Source: Blakeslea trispora (taxonomy: Eukaryota; Mucoromycota; Mucoromycetes; Mucorales; Choanephoraceae). From it: DNA of 64,000 bases. Positions 34,032 to 45,563 of this stretch are shown here, piece by piece (the stretch's first letter is position 1; each line of letters begins with the position of its first letter). Location: contig JAIWNE010000124.1 of assembly GCA_025331445.1 (NCBI GenBank), positions 1-64,000 of the forward strand, in the 5' to 3' direction. The notes beneath the pieces are model-generated. The model did no database searches. It was not told where the DNA came from and saw only the letters and a program-made list of their open reading frames with translations. Position numbers and translations under genes: made by a program.

Positions 34032-35456
34032 ATGGTTCCTCCGCTCCAGAACACTTTTGGGCCGTTGCCACCAGACAGCCCCACATCATCTCTAAATGAT
34101 ACGATAGAGTCCCTTCCTGATACTCAGACACCACCATCTCCTTCGTCTCCTCCTTCCTCATCCTCTGTTCCTCCATCTGTCTCATCTCCTTCTTGGCCTA
34201 AGCCACTAATAAAAACCTATGCCACAGCCACTGCTTCATCCCGTAGCCGTAAGGAGACAATTTTGTATCGCTCTTCGACCATACACGGTAAGCTTATCGA
34301 AACTGTTTAGCCTGTAGTTCATAAGACTGGAACCACAGATCACTCTGTATTTTATTATGTTTCAAAAAAATTTGCTCATTTAAGATCTGAGATCGCCCTT
34401 AAATTAAGTGAACAGTTTCCTTTTGGCGTCGGTCTCAGTCTGACTTCGTCAGAGGACCATACAGACACTGTTATTGAGATCTCTTTAGTCTCTAAAGAAG
34501 CTTGTGATCAAGCTATTAGTCAGTCTGTCATTGTGAATGAGAAAAAGTTGTATGCTTCACCTGCTATTCACCCCGATAAAGCCTTATTGAAAATTAATTT
34601 AACGAAACTTCCTATTTGGGAAGGTCAACGTTTAAAGGATTCTCTGCTGAACAACTTGTCTCGTTATAGTGTTGTCAGGGAAATGGTTTTATATCTGGAC
34701 GATCGGTCTGTATGCTGGTTTACAGGAAACGGACATGTTTACATTGACCGTCCCAACAACAACAACAAGACTTATGAGGCCTTGACATACAAAATTGCGC
34801 TTGAAGGCGATAATACATTTTGTCTTGGTACATGGACAAATATGGGTAAACATTGTGTTTATTTCAAAGAGACTGGTCACTACCGTAAAGAGTGTACCAC
34901 AGCACAAACAGAAAAGCGTCGCTGTTATCAATGCGGTAATGCTGGACACATTGCTCGTAACTGTTTCAGAACAAATACAGATGACAGTACTTCTAACAAG
35001 CGTAGACGAGACGACCGTCCAGAACCCAAGAATCGCCATGTTGGTTCCAGTCAATCTACGACTTCTAAGATTGTGGAAACTATTCAAGACAAAGAGACAA
35101 GTGTCTCTTCAGACCTTAACAGAACACCCGACAATCCATCGATTGTCACTGAGGAGCCTGACCTAATGACTGATATACCTTCAGCTCCCGCAAAAAATTT
35201 AGAGCCCTTTGTGGCAGCGACAGGATCTCGGTCAACTCGCAGTGGAGGACGTCGACCTGCTCATTTGGAGAAATTTATCCTTCCCTCTCAGCAGGAAAAA
35301 GCATGTAAATGCGGAAGTACGAGTCACCGTAAGACAAATCATAGTCAGTGTCCACTGAATAAGAAGAGCATTAAGGACGAGTTAGCCATGGAAATTTCCA
35401 GCGATGATAAACAGGCAGCTAGCGATGATTTCGAGCAACCGTCTGCTCTCAATTAG
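34032..35456 (+). pseudogene. LINE-2 ORF1, zinc-knuckle RNA-binding protein
   Basis: ATG 34032 (MVPPLQNTFG) is preferred over an upstream in-frame ATG because it follows a plausible leader. The N-terminus is Ser/Pro-rich. TAG at 34308-34310 is the only stop before 35456. The central part (about 34330-34850) probably folds as an RNA-binding domain. It is followed by a knuckle with its second Cys lost (CVYFKETGHYRKEC) and an intact one (CYQCGNAGHIARNC). After a Ser/Thr/Arg linker comes a C-terminal finger, CKCGSTSHRKTNHSQCPLN, whose counterpart is present in LINE-3 ORF1. It presumably coats element RNA. Confidence 0.8.
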
Positions 35457-35554
35457 TCTGCCTCTCCTATTTATCTCTCCGCAAAACAGAAAACAAGTTA
35501 AAAAATCCACAAAAAAAGGAAGAAAACATCTAAAACCTCAAAAAAAAATTAATC

Positions 35555-38500
35555 ATGTCATCATTTATACATCCTTCTATTTCTACTCAAGATAGTTCTA
35601 TCAGTGACCTCTATCTTTCTAGCACTTCTCCTACATCAACCACTTCTAACTCCTTTAAATTCAATATTGGCTCAATCAATTGTCGTGGCCTTCGTAAGAC
35701 CGGTGATGCAGATATTCGCAAACAGTTCATCCGATATCTACGCACCACTGCCATGGATATACTTACACTTCAAGAAACGCACGCTGATACTGAATCCATA
35801 GAGAACACCTTCCACATGCAATTCCAGGCTAAACAAAGTGTTTGGACTCAGCATTACGGAATTGTTGTTTTTGATCCTGATCTACTTCTCTCTGATATTG
35901 TCAAAAGCAACTGTGGCCGTTGGATATCTATCAAAATCACACACTCTACAGCTGTTTTTGATCCTATTCACGTCACAGTATTGTATGCTCCTGCATCCCG
36001 ACAAGCCCGCTTTCCATTTCTGTCTAACCTTAGTCACTTACTATCAACTGATAATGCTACTTTGCCCAATCCTTCCCGTCAAATCATTTTAGGTGATTTT
36101 AATTATACACACCCTTCCCCCAACTCCTCTAGTGTGGGCACTCGTCGAAATCATGCTCCTTCTGAATGGATTCGGTTTGTGACTAAAAACTTTAAGGACG
36201 GCGTTACGTCTGATCACTCATCTTCACAACCCACTTTTTGTCGTGGGGTTCAGCAATCGTGTATTGATTATATATTCTTGTCGAATGATATTGCATCCTT
36301 TCGATCCCATGGTCGTGTGACGTATATCAATCCTTCTTGAACGGATCATTTTCTTTTATCCTCTACTGTACAACTGATGTCCGCCTCCTCCATCGATACT
36401 ACTAAGAGCACAGGCAAGGGACATTGGAGAGCTCATCCCAGATTGGCGGCTGATCATCAACTTTGTCACCAGTTGCATTCTGCACTTATGGTCGCGGCTT
36501 CTGCCCTACCTCCATCATCTTCTGCACAGGAACGGTGGGAAGAGTTCAAAGCAACGGCGACTCGAGTGGCACAAGGTCACTCCAGAAAGCAGGCCTTCTG
36601 TCTCAAGAGAGCTGAACGATTACTCCAGATCAAACGCAATAGGATAAACTACCAATTAAATCTTCGTCCAGACTTGACCGCACATTACCAGCCTTTATAA
36701 CAGGTGGTTGATCAGCAGCTTCGTTCCCTTCAGGAATACCAGGTTGACACACTTGCTCTTCGTGCTGGTATACGTTGGCGCGATAGGGGTGAACTATCTC
36801 CAGGCTACCTGAAAAGAACCGTCTCACAGCGCTCTTCCAAACCTTTGATCCCACCCTTAATCCACCCATTTACGAGGGAGATAAGTACTACTAAGGAGGA
36901 CATGCTAGATTCAGCCTCTGCTTTTTATCAGCATCTCTATTCTCCTGAGGCTACCGACCAAGCATCCATTGACAGTCTGTTATCGTCTCTTACCCCTGAC
37001 CTCAAGCTATCTCCGGCTCAACAGGAGTCTCTTGAGTCTGCTTTCACTTTGAATGACCTTCTAACTGGTGTCTCTCGTAGCCCTAAACGAAGCAGTCCCG
37101 GTGGAGACGGTCTTCCATATGAGATTCTTCGCCTCTTGTTTTTGCATCCTGTCTGTCAATCCACTGCTGTTAAGGTTTACAATGATGCTTTACAAAAAGC
37201 TATCTTTCCTCCTTCCTGGCAGGACACTATTGTCTCTCTACTCCCAAAGAAAGGTCAGCTTTCCGAACTACAAAACTGGCGCCCCATCTCACTCATCAAC
37301 ACTGATGCAAAGGTTTTTACACGCCTTCTTAATGCTCGAGTGATTGAATGTGCGGATGGGCTGATTAACCCGTTTCAGACTGGCTTTGTTCGGGACCGTT
37401 TTATTGCGGACAATGGCTTGGTTATGAAGCTTGTCATGGACCATGCTCACCAATCTGGGGATACGGCTATTGGCCTTCCCTTGGATCAGGAAAAGGCGTA
37501 TGACCGTGTTCATCCCGAATACTTGCGACAGGTTCTTCTTTTCTTCGGTTTCCCTCCTACATTTGTGATGAGTATTCACTTACTTTTCTTTGGCACTCAC
37601 CTTCGCCTCAACGTCAATGGACACCTGTCCACACCTATGCTACAACAAAGAGGCCTTCGGCAGGATGATCCGATTTCTCCCGTTCTATCCAATTTAGCTT
37701 TTGAACCTCTTCTTCGCCTCCTCCTTCAGGATACCGCCTTCAAGGGCATTTTCTTAACTGCAACCCATGTTTCTAACCAGATGGTTGGACCGGCCACATC
37801 CATTAAACTTCTTGATTGTGCTGATGACGTCGTTTGTTTACTTAAAGATTCCTCCGATCTACTTCTGCTACAGGCACACCTGCGGACCTACTCTTTGGCA
37901 TCTAACGCAAAGGTCAACTTTCATAAGACACAAGCGCTTTCATTGTCTGGTAAGCCTTTTGCTCGTATGCATGCCTGGAAGCAGCAGCTTTTGGTCCAAA
38001 ATATTACGCAAATGCATGACTGTCAGTCACCTTCTGCTCTAACCTACCTTGGCTACAGTTCAACGCAATGCATATTTGACTTCTTTACTTGATAAGATAA
38101 CTTTTGCTTGTGGTATCCACTCTCAACGATCTTTATTTATCCGTGATCGAATAACCATCCTCAATAGCCTCATACTATCTCGCTTATGGCACGTCCTTCG
38201 AGTCCTATCAGTTCGTAATACCTTTTTCAAACAAATCAAATCCATCATGAGCACTTTTCTTATGCGCCGCATATTTCCCCGTATAGGGATAGCAACCATG
38301 TACTTGCCTCGAAAAAAGAGGGCTTGGGCCTCTTAAATCCCAAGATTCAACAGCACGCGCTACAATTGCGCTGGTTAAATCCATTGTTGTCAATCACAGG
38401 CCATCTTTCGGACTTATCTACCTGTAATGCTCCTGTGTTGGTCCGATCTTTCGTTTTACCTCTACTTCTGAAGTACGCTATTCGGCACTTGGTGACTGAT

Positions 38501-39234
38501 CCCTCTGTAAGCCCATCATTCTGGCCTTTGCAGCATTTTAGATTGATCTTCCTGTTCAACGGCCTACGTCCAACCGTACTCCGCGCCAGCTCCAGCCCAT
38601 TTTATTTGCTCTGGAAAGTTGTGGATGCCTTACCAAAACTCTTTAAGCAGGTGGTAGTTAGCCCCACTACTTGTCTTCACATCCCACTCGGCTCCCTTTA
38701 CATTCCTCCCTCAAGCTTTCAGGTGCCTCGCTCTATCCAACTTTTGCCTTGTTCTGAGGCCTTTATACTTGATCAAGTTTCCGGACGCCTTCGGCCCAAA
38801 ACGCTTTCAGAGATAACTGCTTCTCCATACTTGGTGCGTAGATTTCTCCGATGGGTCCGACGCAATGAACTGATTCTACTTCCTTTCTTCGTGCGCGCCT
38901 TCATCCCACCTGCTTTCGCCCAACTCGGCCGGCATCCCTTTCAACCAGTGGAACGTGGGTACGTTGATGTTTCCCCTCTCCTCTTATCACTTGGCTTAGG
39001 ATCCACCGATCCGGCCCTCTATCTATCTTCCCAAGCCCACAGATCCCTGCTCCTCCCCTCCTCAGACTCTCGATTACCGGCACGTCTTTGGTCTGAATTT
39101 TGGTCCTTCTCATTATCAGCCACTAGCCGAAACGTTTTGTACCGTTTGCTGTTGAGCAAATTGCCTTGTCGGGCCGTTTTCATCATATTCTTCCATTCAT
39201 CGGGGATTCTCTTGGCGTTATTTGTTGTCAACAT
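35555..39234 (+). pseudogene. LINE-2 ORF2: endonuclease and reverse transcriptase (5' part)
   Basis: ATG 35555 is 98 bp after ORF1. APE endonuclease motifs: IGSINCRGLR, TLQETHAD, LGDFNYTHP and CIDYIFLS. TGA at 36338-36340 replaces a Trp just before TDHF. RT (36704-38092): SSPGGDGLPYEIL, NWRPISLINTDAKVFTRLL, LPLDQEKAYDRVHPEYL (motif A Asp kept), RQDDPISPVLSNLAFEP, and LLDCADDVVCLL, where the YADD tyrosine is Cys. Other lesions: TAA near 36700 and frameshifts near 38090 and 38330. The thumb and connector region runs on to 39234, where the Tc1 element interrupts it. Confidence 0.87.
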
Positions 39235-39235
39235 A

Positions 39236-39441
39236 CAGTGAGCCGCAAAACTGTTCAAAAAGATTTTTTTTTACTTTGAACCTTATGTTCGGATATTCAA
39301 ATATATTTTAAACCCCTCTTGTCATACCTTGTTAGAAAGCCTCAGTAATTTACTATATGATGACCAGGTTGCACAATGATAGGTTGTCCTTGAAATGAAA
39401 ACCACTATTTAAAAAAAAAGTCTTTTTGAACAGTTTTGCGT
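39236..39441 (+). repeat. Tc1 left terminal inverted repeat (about 205 bp)
   Basis: The outer motif at 39245-39263 and its inverse at 39421-39439 bound the repeat, which matches 40657-40862 inverted with only a few differences. Confidence 0.88.
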
Positions 39442-39623
39442 GTGTCCGAGAAAAATTATAACGAAGGGAGGGGGGCTAGTATTTGAAATTATTTTGACGC
39501 GTAATTGCTTTTTTTCTTCTTCTCTTCACTTTTCTAAAGGTTTGTGTAAATTTTGGTTGGTTTTGTCAGACCAATTTAATCGACATTGCTCAATCTAGTT
39601 ATATCTACTTGACATCTACTAAC

Positions 39624-40639
39624 ATGCCCAAACATATCAGCAATGACAAACGAAATGACGCGAAAGCTATGCTTTCCAAAGGTAAAAATGTTCGCGAAGT
39701 AGCGCGTCAGCTTGGTATCAGTCAAGGTACCGTTTCAAACATTCGTGGTGAGATGAACTTGGAGATGTCTCAACATGCGGGTGGCCGACCAGGTAAGATC
39801 AGCAAGAATCTCGGTTGCAAGGTACTTAAAGGTTTTTCTACTGGCGTTTTCAGGACCGCAAAAGATGCGCAGCGATTCTTGGCTAATCAACAAGTTGTTG
39901 TTTCTGAGGATACCGTGCGTAGGTTTCTCAAAAGCGCCAAAATGACAGCTATTCATAAGCCAAAGGTCCTTCCTCTAACACCTAAGCGTATGAAAGACCG
40001 CTTGGAATGGGCCGAGGCGCACAGAAGTTGGACTATCAACGATTGGAGGTCCGTGATGTTCTCCGATGAGACCAAAATCAACAGAATTGGCTCGGATGGT
40101 GCTCAATGGGTTTGGAAAGCCGATAATAAGGAGTTGAAAGCGTTTCAACTTGACCATCTCTACAAGCATGGAGGTGGTTCCATCATGCTTTGGGGCTGCT
40201 TTTGTTGGAAAAGTCCAGGCTTTCTTGCGAAGATCAATGGCAAGATGGACTCTGAGTTGTACACTCAAATCATAGACGATAAGTTGGTCAGATCGCTAAA
40301 ATTCTATGGTTATACAGAGGATGACGCCATATTTCAGCATGATAATGACCCCAAGCATACTTCCAAGCATACCAAACGTCATCTCAAGGATTGCAACATT
40401 CAAGTTCTCGACTGGCCGTCCTTCTCGCCCGACTTGAATCCCATTGAGAACCTTTGGAGTATAGTCAAAAGACGTTTAGCTGCCTTTGACACTGCTCCAG
40501 GCTCTATTGCTGAGTTATTCGATCGTGTAACTCAAATTGGAACAATATTGATCCTGAAACGTGCAGCAATCTTGTTGAAAGCATGCCAAATAGAATAGCT
40601 GATCTTATCGCCGCTAAAGGTGGTCAAATTCCCTATTAA
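39624..40639 (+). pseudogene. Tc1 transposase (DD34E), late frameshift
   Basis: ATG 39624 begins MPKHISNDKRND. The N-terminal helix-turn-helix (KNVREVARQLGISQGTVSNI) is followed by a GRPG linker hook and a second HTH (SEDTVRRFLKSA). The catalytic triad is in MFSDETKI (Asp), FQHDNDPKH (Asp) and SPDLNPIENLW (Glu), with 34 residues between the second Asp and Glu. The open frame ends at 40598. A one-base deletion near 40539 (Gln-Ile codons, before a Trp) shifts the last 30 or so residues; the original frame would end at TAA 40637-40639. All catalytic residues are upstream of the shift. Confidence 0.92.
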
Positions 40640-40656
40640 TAAAAATATAATGCACA

Positions 40657-40862
40657 CCCGCAAAATTGTTCAAAAAGACTTTTTTTTAAATAGTGGTTTT
40701 CATTTCAAGGACAACCTATCATTGTGCAACCTGGTCATCATATAGTAAATTACTGAGGCTTTCTAACAAGGTATGACAAGAGGGGTTTAAAATATATTTG
40801 AATATCCGAACATAAGGTTCAAAGTAAAAAAAAATCTTTTTGAACAGTTTTGCGGGTCACTG
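40657..40862 (-). repeat. Tc1 right terminal inverted repeat (about 205 bp)
   Basis: Inverted copy of the left repeat. The inner motif is at 40660-40678 (one mismatch, ATT for ACT) and the outer at 40835-40853. Confidence 0.88.
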
Positions 40863-41283
40863 TATTGATACTGTTGAACATTTCTTATATGAATGTGACA
40901 GGAAACTGAAAGTTTGGGAATCTCTATAGTCTCAATATTTTACTACACCATTTTCACCTCAGCAACTCCATGCGGCTCTATTCGCCCTTCAGTTCCCTCC
41001 CTTGGCCAAATCCGTGTTAAATCAGAATGCTTATATTGTTCTCGCCTCCATTCTTCAAGCCATTTGGCGTAGCCATTGGATGCATGTCCCTGACAATGTG
41101 CCTTTTGTTTCGACGGTTGTCATTTCGAGCGCTAGTAAAGACCTTTGATCCCATATTAATGAGGCATTATTCCGCAAAGGAATTTCTCCTTTCCCCTTGG
41201 TCGGTTTCGATTTTTTTCATACTGATTTAGTATTTGATAGTTATCATCGGATTTCCTCTGTTGATGTCCCGACAACAACCTAA
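40863..41283 (+). pseudogene. LINE-2 ORF2, 3' part with C-terminal zinc knuckle
   Basis: This continues ORF2 after the Tc1 insert. IDTVEHFLYECDRKLKVW completes a CxxC...H...C knuckle begun upstream (VICCQH), and then IWRSHWMHVPDNVPF aligns with the same place in LINE-3 (IWRAHWSLVFSDIPF). Stops: TAG near 40930 and TGA near 41147. It ends TAA 41281-41283. Confidence 0.8.
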
Positions 41284-41341
41284 AGCCCCCTTTACTTATA
41301 TATCCCCTTCAAAATCTTACAAAAATTTAAAAACAATACTT

Positions 41342-41363
41342 GTGACTCGAGTTTTCTCGTCAC
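41342..41363 (+). other. LINE-2 3'-terminal stem-loop
   Basis: Outer stem GTGA/TCAC, a two-base CT bulge on the 5' side, inner stem CGAG/CTCG and loop TTTT, followed by TTAA. The same design occurs in LINE-3 (57133-57154) with different inner-stem bases. Confidence 0.65.
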
Positions 41364-41418
41364 TTAACAAAGAGATTTATTCTCCATTAAAAAAAATTAT
41401 TTTACTTTTCATTAAAAT

Positions 41419-43172
41419 ATGCCTCAAAATGGAGAAGTTAGACGAAGTCAAAGAAAAAGGAGACCTAATCACGATGCCGACAATGTGTACAAGAACGAGC
41501 CAAGGGATGCAAATGCTCTTCACACAGCACCCGAAACTTGTGAAATTGAGCATCGAGCTGATCATGAACCTGATCAAATTGAAGAGACTCTTGTTGAAAG
41601 AACAATACGAGAAAACAGAAGAAGAAAGAGAGTGTCCCGCCAGAGAACAGAGACAGAGAGCTCGAGAACTGCTGAGGATGTTGAAGCCAATAGAGACCGC
41701 AACAGACTGAATCAAAGGACGTCTCGTCAAAGAAGAGGAAAAGCTATGGTTCGTATCGACTTCTTGAATTTATCTCTTGCAAATATTTAGTGATACTAAC
41801 TTTTGGGCTACTTAAATTTAAGACAACGAAGTTGATGTGAAGCCATTTGATGCAACTGCTGAGAAATATCAATTGGATATTCAAAAGGGACCAACTGAAG
41901 TGTGTCTGTGCTGTGGTAATTTGTGGTTTCCAGATCAGATGCAAAAGATCACTAGAGAATACCTTTAATTTCATAATGCCACTGAGTCATTTATTGAGAG
42001 TGTTTTTAGTCTTAACTTGGATGAGAATTCAAATAAGTTCTGCACTAGCTGCAGTAAGGACAAAAAAAAATTAAGGGTGCCTAAGCTTTCAATTTTAAAT
42101 GGATTAAAACTTCCTGAAGTTCATCCTGAAATTCAATCTCTTAATCGAGTTGAAGAAAGACTTATCGCAGCTCGTCATGTGTTCCAATCTATTTACACTG
42201 TACATGGCTTGAAGGGACAGTACAAAAGTAAAGGAAATATCATTAATGTTTCAGTTTCTGTTGACAAAACTGTCTCTTGCGTACCACGACTTCCTGATAA
42301 CAATATCATCATCGAAGTAAATCTTGCAAGAAGACTAACACAAGCCAATAATTACATGGCAGAAAATGTTAATGTTGCTAAGATATGGGCGGTAGCTCGA
42401 ATGATAGGTGAATCTGAAGCTTATCTGAAGTACAATGTTCGGATCAGAGATTTCGAAAATGGATACATTCAACCGAGCAATTTAGCAGTTGAGAATGCTA
42501 TGTTTGAGACGGTTGTACAAGATTTGGCCGAGTTGAGACTTGAAGATTGTGACGATGAAGAAGTTCTTGAAGGTGTCAGTTCTGGTCGTCAAGAAACAAT
42601 TTTTGCTGGCGACCTAAATGCCAGAATTTATTGAGATGGTGAAAGCATCCGTATTGCATCTGCTGAAGGATCCCCTCCTATGTCATTACTGATGGATAAA
42701 GATGTAGAGGTACTTGCTTTCCCTACACTGTTTGGCGGTAAAGTTCTGAATCCTGAGCATAAAGGAAATTCTATTAATTACAGCGCAACCGCAAAATCAT
42801 TAGCAAGGAACCATGACCGAAGATTTGCTGGGCGTACAGATTTCTTGTTGTTTATGGACAGAAAGAGGCAGCCTCTTACTTTAGCAAGCCATGTCAATAC
42901 GATCATGAGAATGTCTAAGCACAGAATTGAGAATCCTCTTAGAGCTAAAGATGTTCTTGAGGACACTGGTATAGATGATGTATTAAAGAAGAATGAAGCT
43001 TTTCAAGTACTAGCTAGAGTACGTTCTACGCCTGCCTTTTGGACAAAGGAAAAGGATGACCTGATGGCGATGATCCGTCAACTGGGCAGTCCCACCTTAT
43101 TCGTTACCCTGTCAGCAGCAGAAGCACAATGGCCTGAACTTATTGTAATCTTGAAGAAAGTGAACGATTATA
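41419..43172 (+). pseudogene. Helitron-B N-terminal region (DUF6570-like and Helitron_like_N)
   Basis: ATG 41419 opens an Arg-rich N-terminus. An intron probably spans about 41748-41822 (branch-point-like TACTAAC near 41796, acceptor TTTAAG). Then VCLCCGNLWFP and CTSCSKDKKKLRVPKLSILNGLKLPEVH give the paired CxxC layout of the DUF6570-type domain. PTLFGGKVLN, FAGRTDFLLFMDRKR and LGSPTLFVTLSAAEAQWPEL are the start of the Rep domain. Stops: TAA near 41968 and 42632. The frame breaks at 43173, at the MULE-2 tip. Confidence 0.8.
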
Positions 43173-43197
43173 TTTCCTGGTAACTTAAGGAATTTAA

Positions 43198-43359
43198 GAC
43201 TAACACTTGGTCCACTCACTTCGTTCACTCTTTACGTACACCCCATCATATTTTTGTCCACTCCTTACGTACACCCCACTCAAATTTCCTTGACATGATA
43301 GTAGTTATTACTCACCCCCAAACTTTTTGTCCACTCTGTGTACAAGTTTCCAAAAAAGA
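43198..43359 (+). repeat. OTU-MULE left terminal inverted repeat
   Basis: About 160 bp, including two TCTTTACGTACACCCC/CTCCTTACGTACACCCC-like units, matching 46831-46990 inverted. Confidence 0.88.
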
Positions 43360-43463
43360 AAAAATTAATTTGTCCACTCCGTTTCCGCAGCTTTTATTCA
43401 ATAAACTTTTTTTGATAGCGATTGTCAACAAAAAAACCTTTTTCTTTTGTTTATAATATAAAA

Positions 43464-45350
43464 ATGTACCAAGAAGCTGCACCATATCTAGCAATGTTTG
43501 AAAAGATTGTAAAGACAAGCTACAGTATCAAAGAAGATCTACGCAATGACATCCGTCTGCTTGGAAAAGAGCATAATGTTATTATGAGTATTAAGTCATT
43601 CAAGCCTACTTGTATCTATTACATCTATAAGCATGGTGGGCACAAGCGGGTTAGATCAGACCGTGGCCAAACAACCAATGGAAGGAAAAGTAAGAAGATG
43701 TTATGTGATGCTTTTATTCAATTAAATTATGATGAAGTCCGCGAGGATTGGACAGCTAGCCGTCATCATGGTCTTCACAACCTTTCGATTCCAGGAAACC
43801 CAGCAGCTTACAGCATTAACAGAAAGATGTCTGCAGAACTTGAAGAGGAAGTATTCGCTGGTTTTAAGTCTGGATTGACTGCAAATGTTATTTATCATGC
43901 TTTGAAGTCACGAAAGATTTTCAACATCACTAAAAATGATCTTGAAACTTTCAGTATCGCTTTTTCAGTGCTGAGCGTGGCAAAATGATGTATGAATACA
44001 TCACCGGATTGCAAGATAAAGGCTACGAGGTTTATTACAAGCGAGTTAAGGAGTGTTTTTTACTTCGAAGACAAGTATTGACCGTGTCAGACGCATGAAG
44101 GAAAATCTTGTGATTGATGCGACATACAAAACAAACGCTCATAAGTTGACATTTGTCAATATTGTTGGCACAAGTAGTGTTGAAGGCATCAAGCCCGATA
44201 CATTGGTGACATTTGAAGTTGCAGGCGCTTTCATCAGCGAAGAAAACTTTGCAAACTATCAATGGGTGCTTCGTTGCCTCAAGAAAGCTGTTTAGTCAGA
44301 TCCAAGCCAACAGAGTACCAATGGTCCTTTAACCATAACCACCGACAACGAGCAAGCACTCAAGAATGCTATTGCAGATGTGTTTCCGACAACACACAAT
44401 ATCTTGTGCTATGTTCAAATGCAAAAGCGTTTTGAAGCCAAATTGATGAAGTGCATCAGCGACAAGGACAAAGACAGAAGGCTGATCATCAGACAAGAGA
44501 TCCAAAAGCGAAATCAAGCAATTGCCTTGAAGAAAACAACCGAGGGAGACATGCTGAAAGCTGTACAAGATCTCAAAAGATTGTTCTTGGAAGAGCCTGA
44601 TATCTTTCCTGAAAGCGCCAAAGTAAGCAATTAACGAGATACTTAATATCGTCTAAACTATGTAATACAGGAAAATTTGGACTTGCAAGCCGATGGTACT
44701 CCTTCTCCTTTAAATTATGTCAGTAAAGAAGGAAAGAAAATAGCCATTGAATTCATTGAAAGGTAGTTGAAATGTGCTTGAGGCAACAACTACTAATCTT
44801 TATACGTTTAGTAAAATGGAAGAAGCAGAGATGTGGACGGCTTTCCACACACACAAGTTACCTCACATGGGAAATTGGTCTTCCAATAGAGTGGAAAGTA
44901 GCCATTCTTCACTCAAAAGCTCCCTGAAATCTTCTTCTGGTACTATTGTTATGACAACAGAGAAAATTCATCAATGGTACAAACAGAGGGTAACTATTCA
45001 AAATTCTTTAATAACATACTTTGTACTAAAGAGTTACTTCTAAATGAAAAGGAAGATGATTTGGAAACGAGAAAACCGAAGAGATGCTTTCGTATCGTAA
45101 TTTGTATACTGATGAAGAAGAAGTTTTCGAAATGATCCGTCCTTTGTTTACCAAAGTATATTCCTTTGCTGTAAACAAAATAATCCAGGAGCTTCTCAAA
45201 ATTCGCTCTGCTGAGAGCCCTGTTGTCTTCAAAGACTGTTTATGCTCAATCAAGTTTCATTGCAACCTTCCCTGTAAACACATGTTGAGCTTAGAAATAA
45301 AGCAAAGTTCCCATCAGCATAATTCCCCAAAGATGGAGATTCGATCATGA
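43464..45350 (+). pseudogene. MULE transposase with SWIM zinc finger, frameshifted
   Basis: ATG 43464. The N-terminal part is FAR1-like. After frameshifts near 43980 and 44050 comes the MULE core ENLVIDATYKTNAHKLTFVN (first Asp) and VTFEVAGAFISEENFANYQWVLRCLK. LTITTDNEQALKNAI carries the second Asp, followed by VFPTTHNILCYVQMQ, where the usual Cys-x-Trp-His reads CYVQ. Later WSSNRVESSHSSLK contributes the Glu region. A 50-bp intron (about 44622-44671) is likely. The SWIM finger CLCSIKFHCNLPCKHML is at 45240-45290. Stops include TAG 44293-44295. Confidence 0.85.
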
Positions 45351-45563
45351 TGAGGGCGATGAAGGTAAGCATGGTTTAGTTTTAATAGGATATAATTAAC
45401 AGTTATTAAATTGTTTTCAAGAAATGATGATCTCGACACAAATAGAAGATACTCTAATCAGTGATGAAAATAACAATGAAGTCCTTAAAATGCAGACACG
45501 AGATGGTAATTAAAGATATGAGGTGTTTTAAAGGAACAAGAACTAATAGAGCATTTCATAGAT

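Larger units (their letters stand above)
39236..40862 (+). mobile_element. Tc1-type transposon inserted in LINE-2
   Basis: 1627 bp, flanked by TA (39234-39235, 40863-40864). Ends start CAGTGAGCCGC and CAGTGACCCGC. The terminal inverted repeats are about 205 bp (39236-39441, 40657-40862) and nearly identical. Each is itself bounded by an inverted pair GCAAAACTGTTCAAAAAGA. The transposase (39624-40639) is nearly intact. Removing the element and one TA restores the LINE-2 frame across the junction, so it inserted after LINE-2. Confidence 0.92.
33990..41375 (+). mobile_element. LINE-2: APE-type LINE with CCHC ORF1, split by a Tc1 element
   Basis: Plus-strand ORF1 (34032-35456) and ORF2 (35555-41283 excluding the Tc1 insert) are followed by a 3' stem-loop (41342-41363). 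It is closely related in order and motifs to LINE-3. The 5' boundary was not fixed. Its 3' end lies about 45 bp before the first codon of Helitron-B. Layout resembles Grem-type LINE1s described for Mucoromycota; identity with them is inference. Confidence 0.82.

Noticed and set aside
35838..36092. Several long frames overlapping the LINE ORF2 genes and the Ty3 pol genes
   Set aside because: Shadows of the real coding strand; no motifs in those frames.
43240..43310. Repeated TTTACGTACACCCC/CTTACGTACACCCC units as a CRISPR-like array
   Set aside because: Only two units, within a MULE terminal inverted repeat, and this is a eukaryotic sequence.
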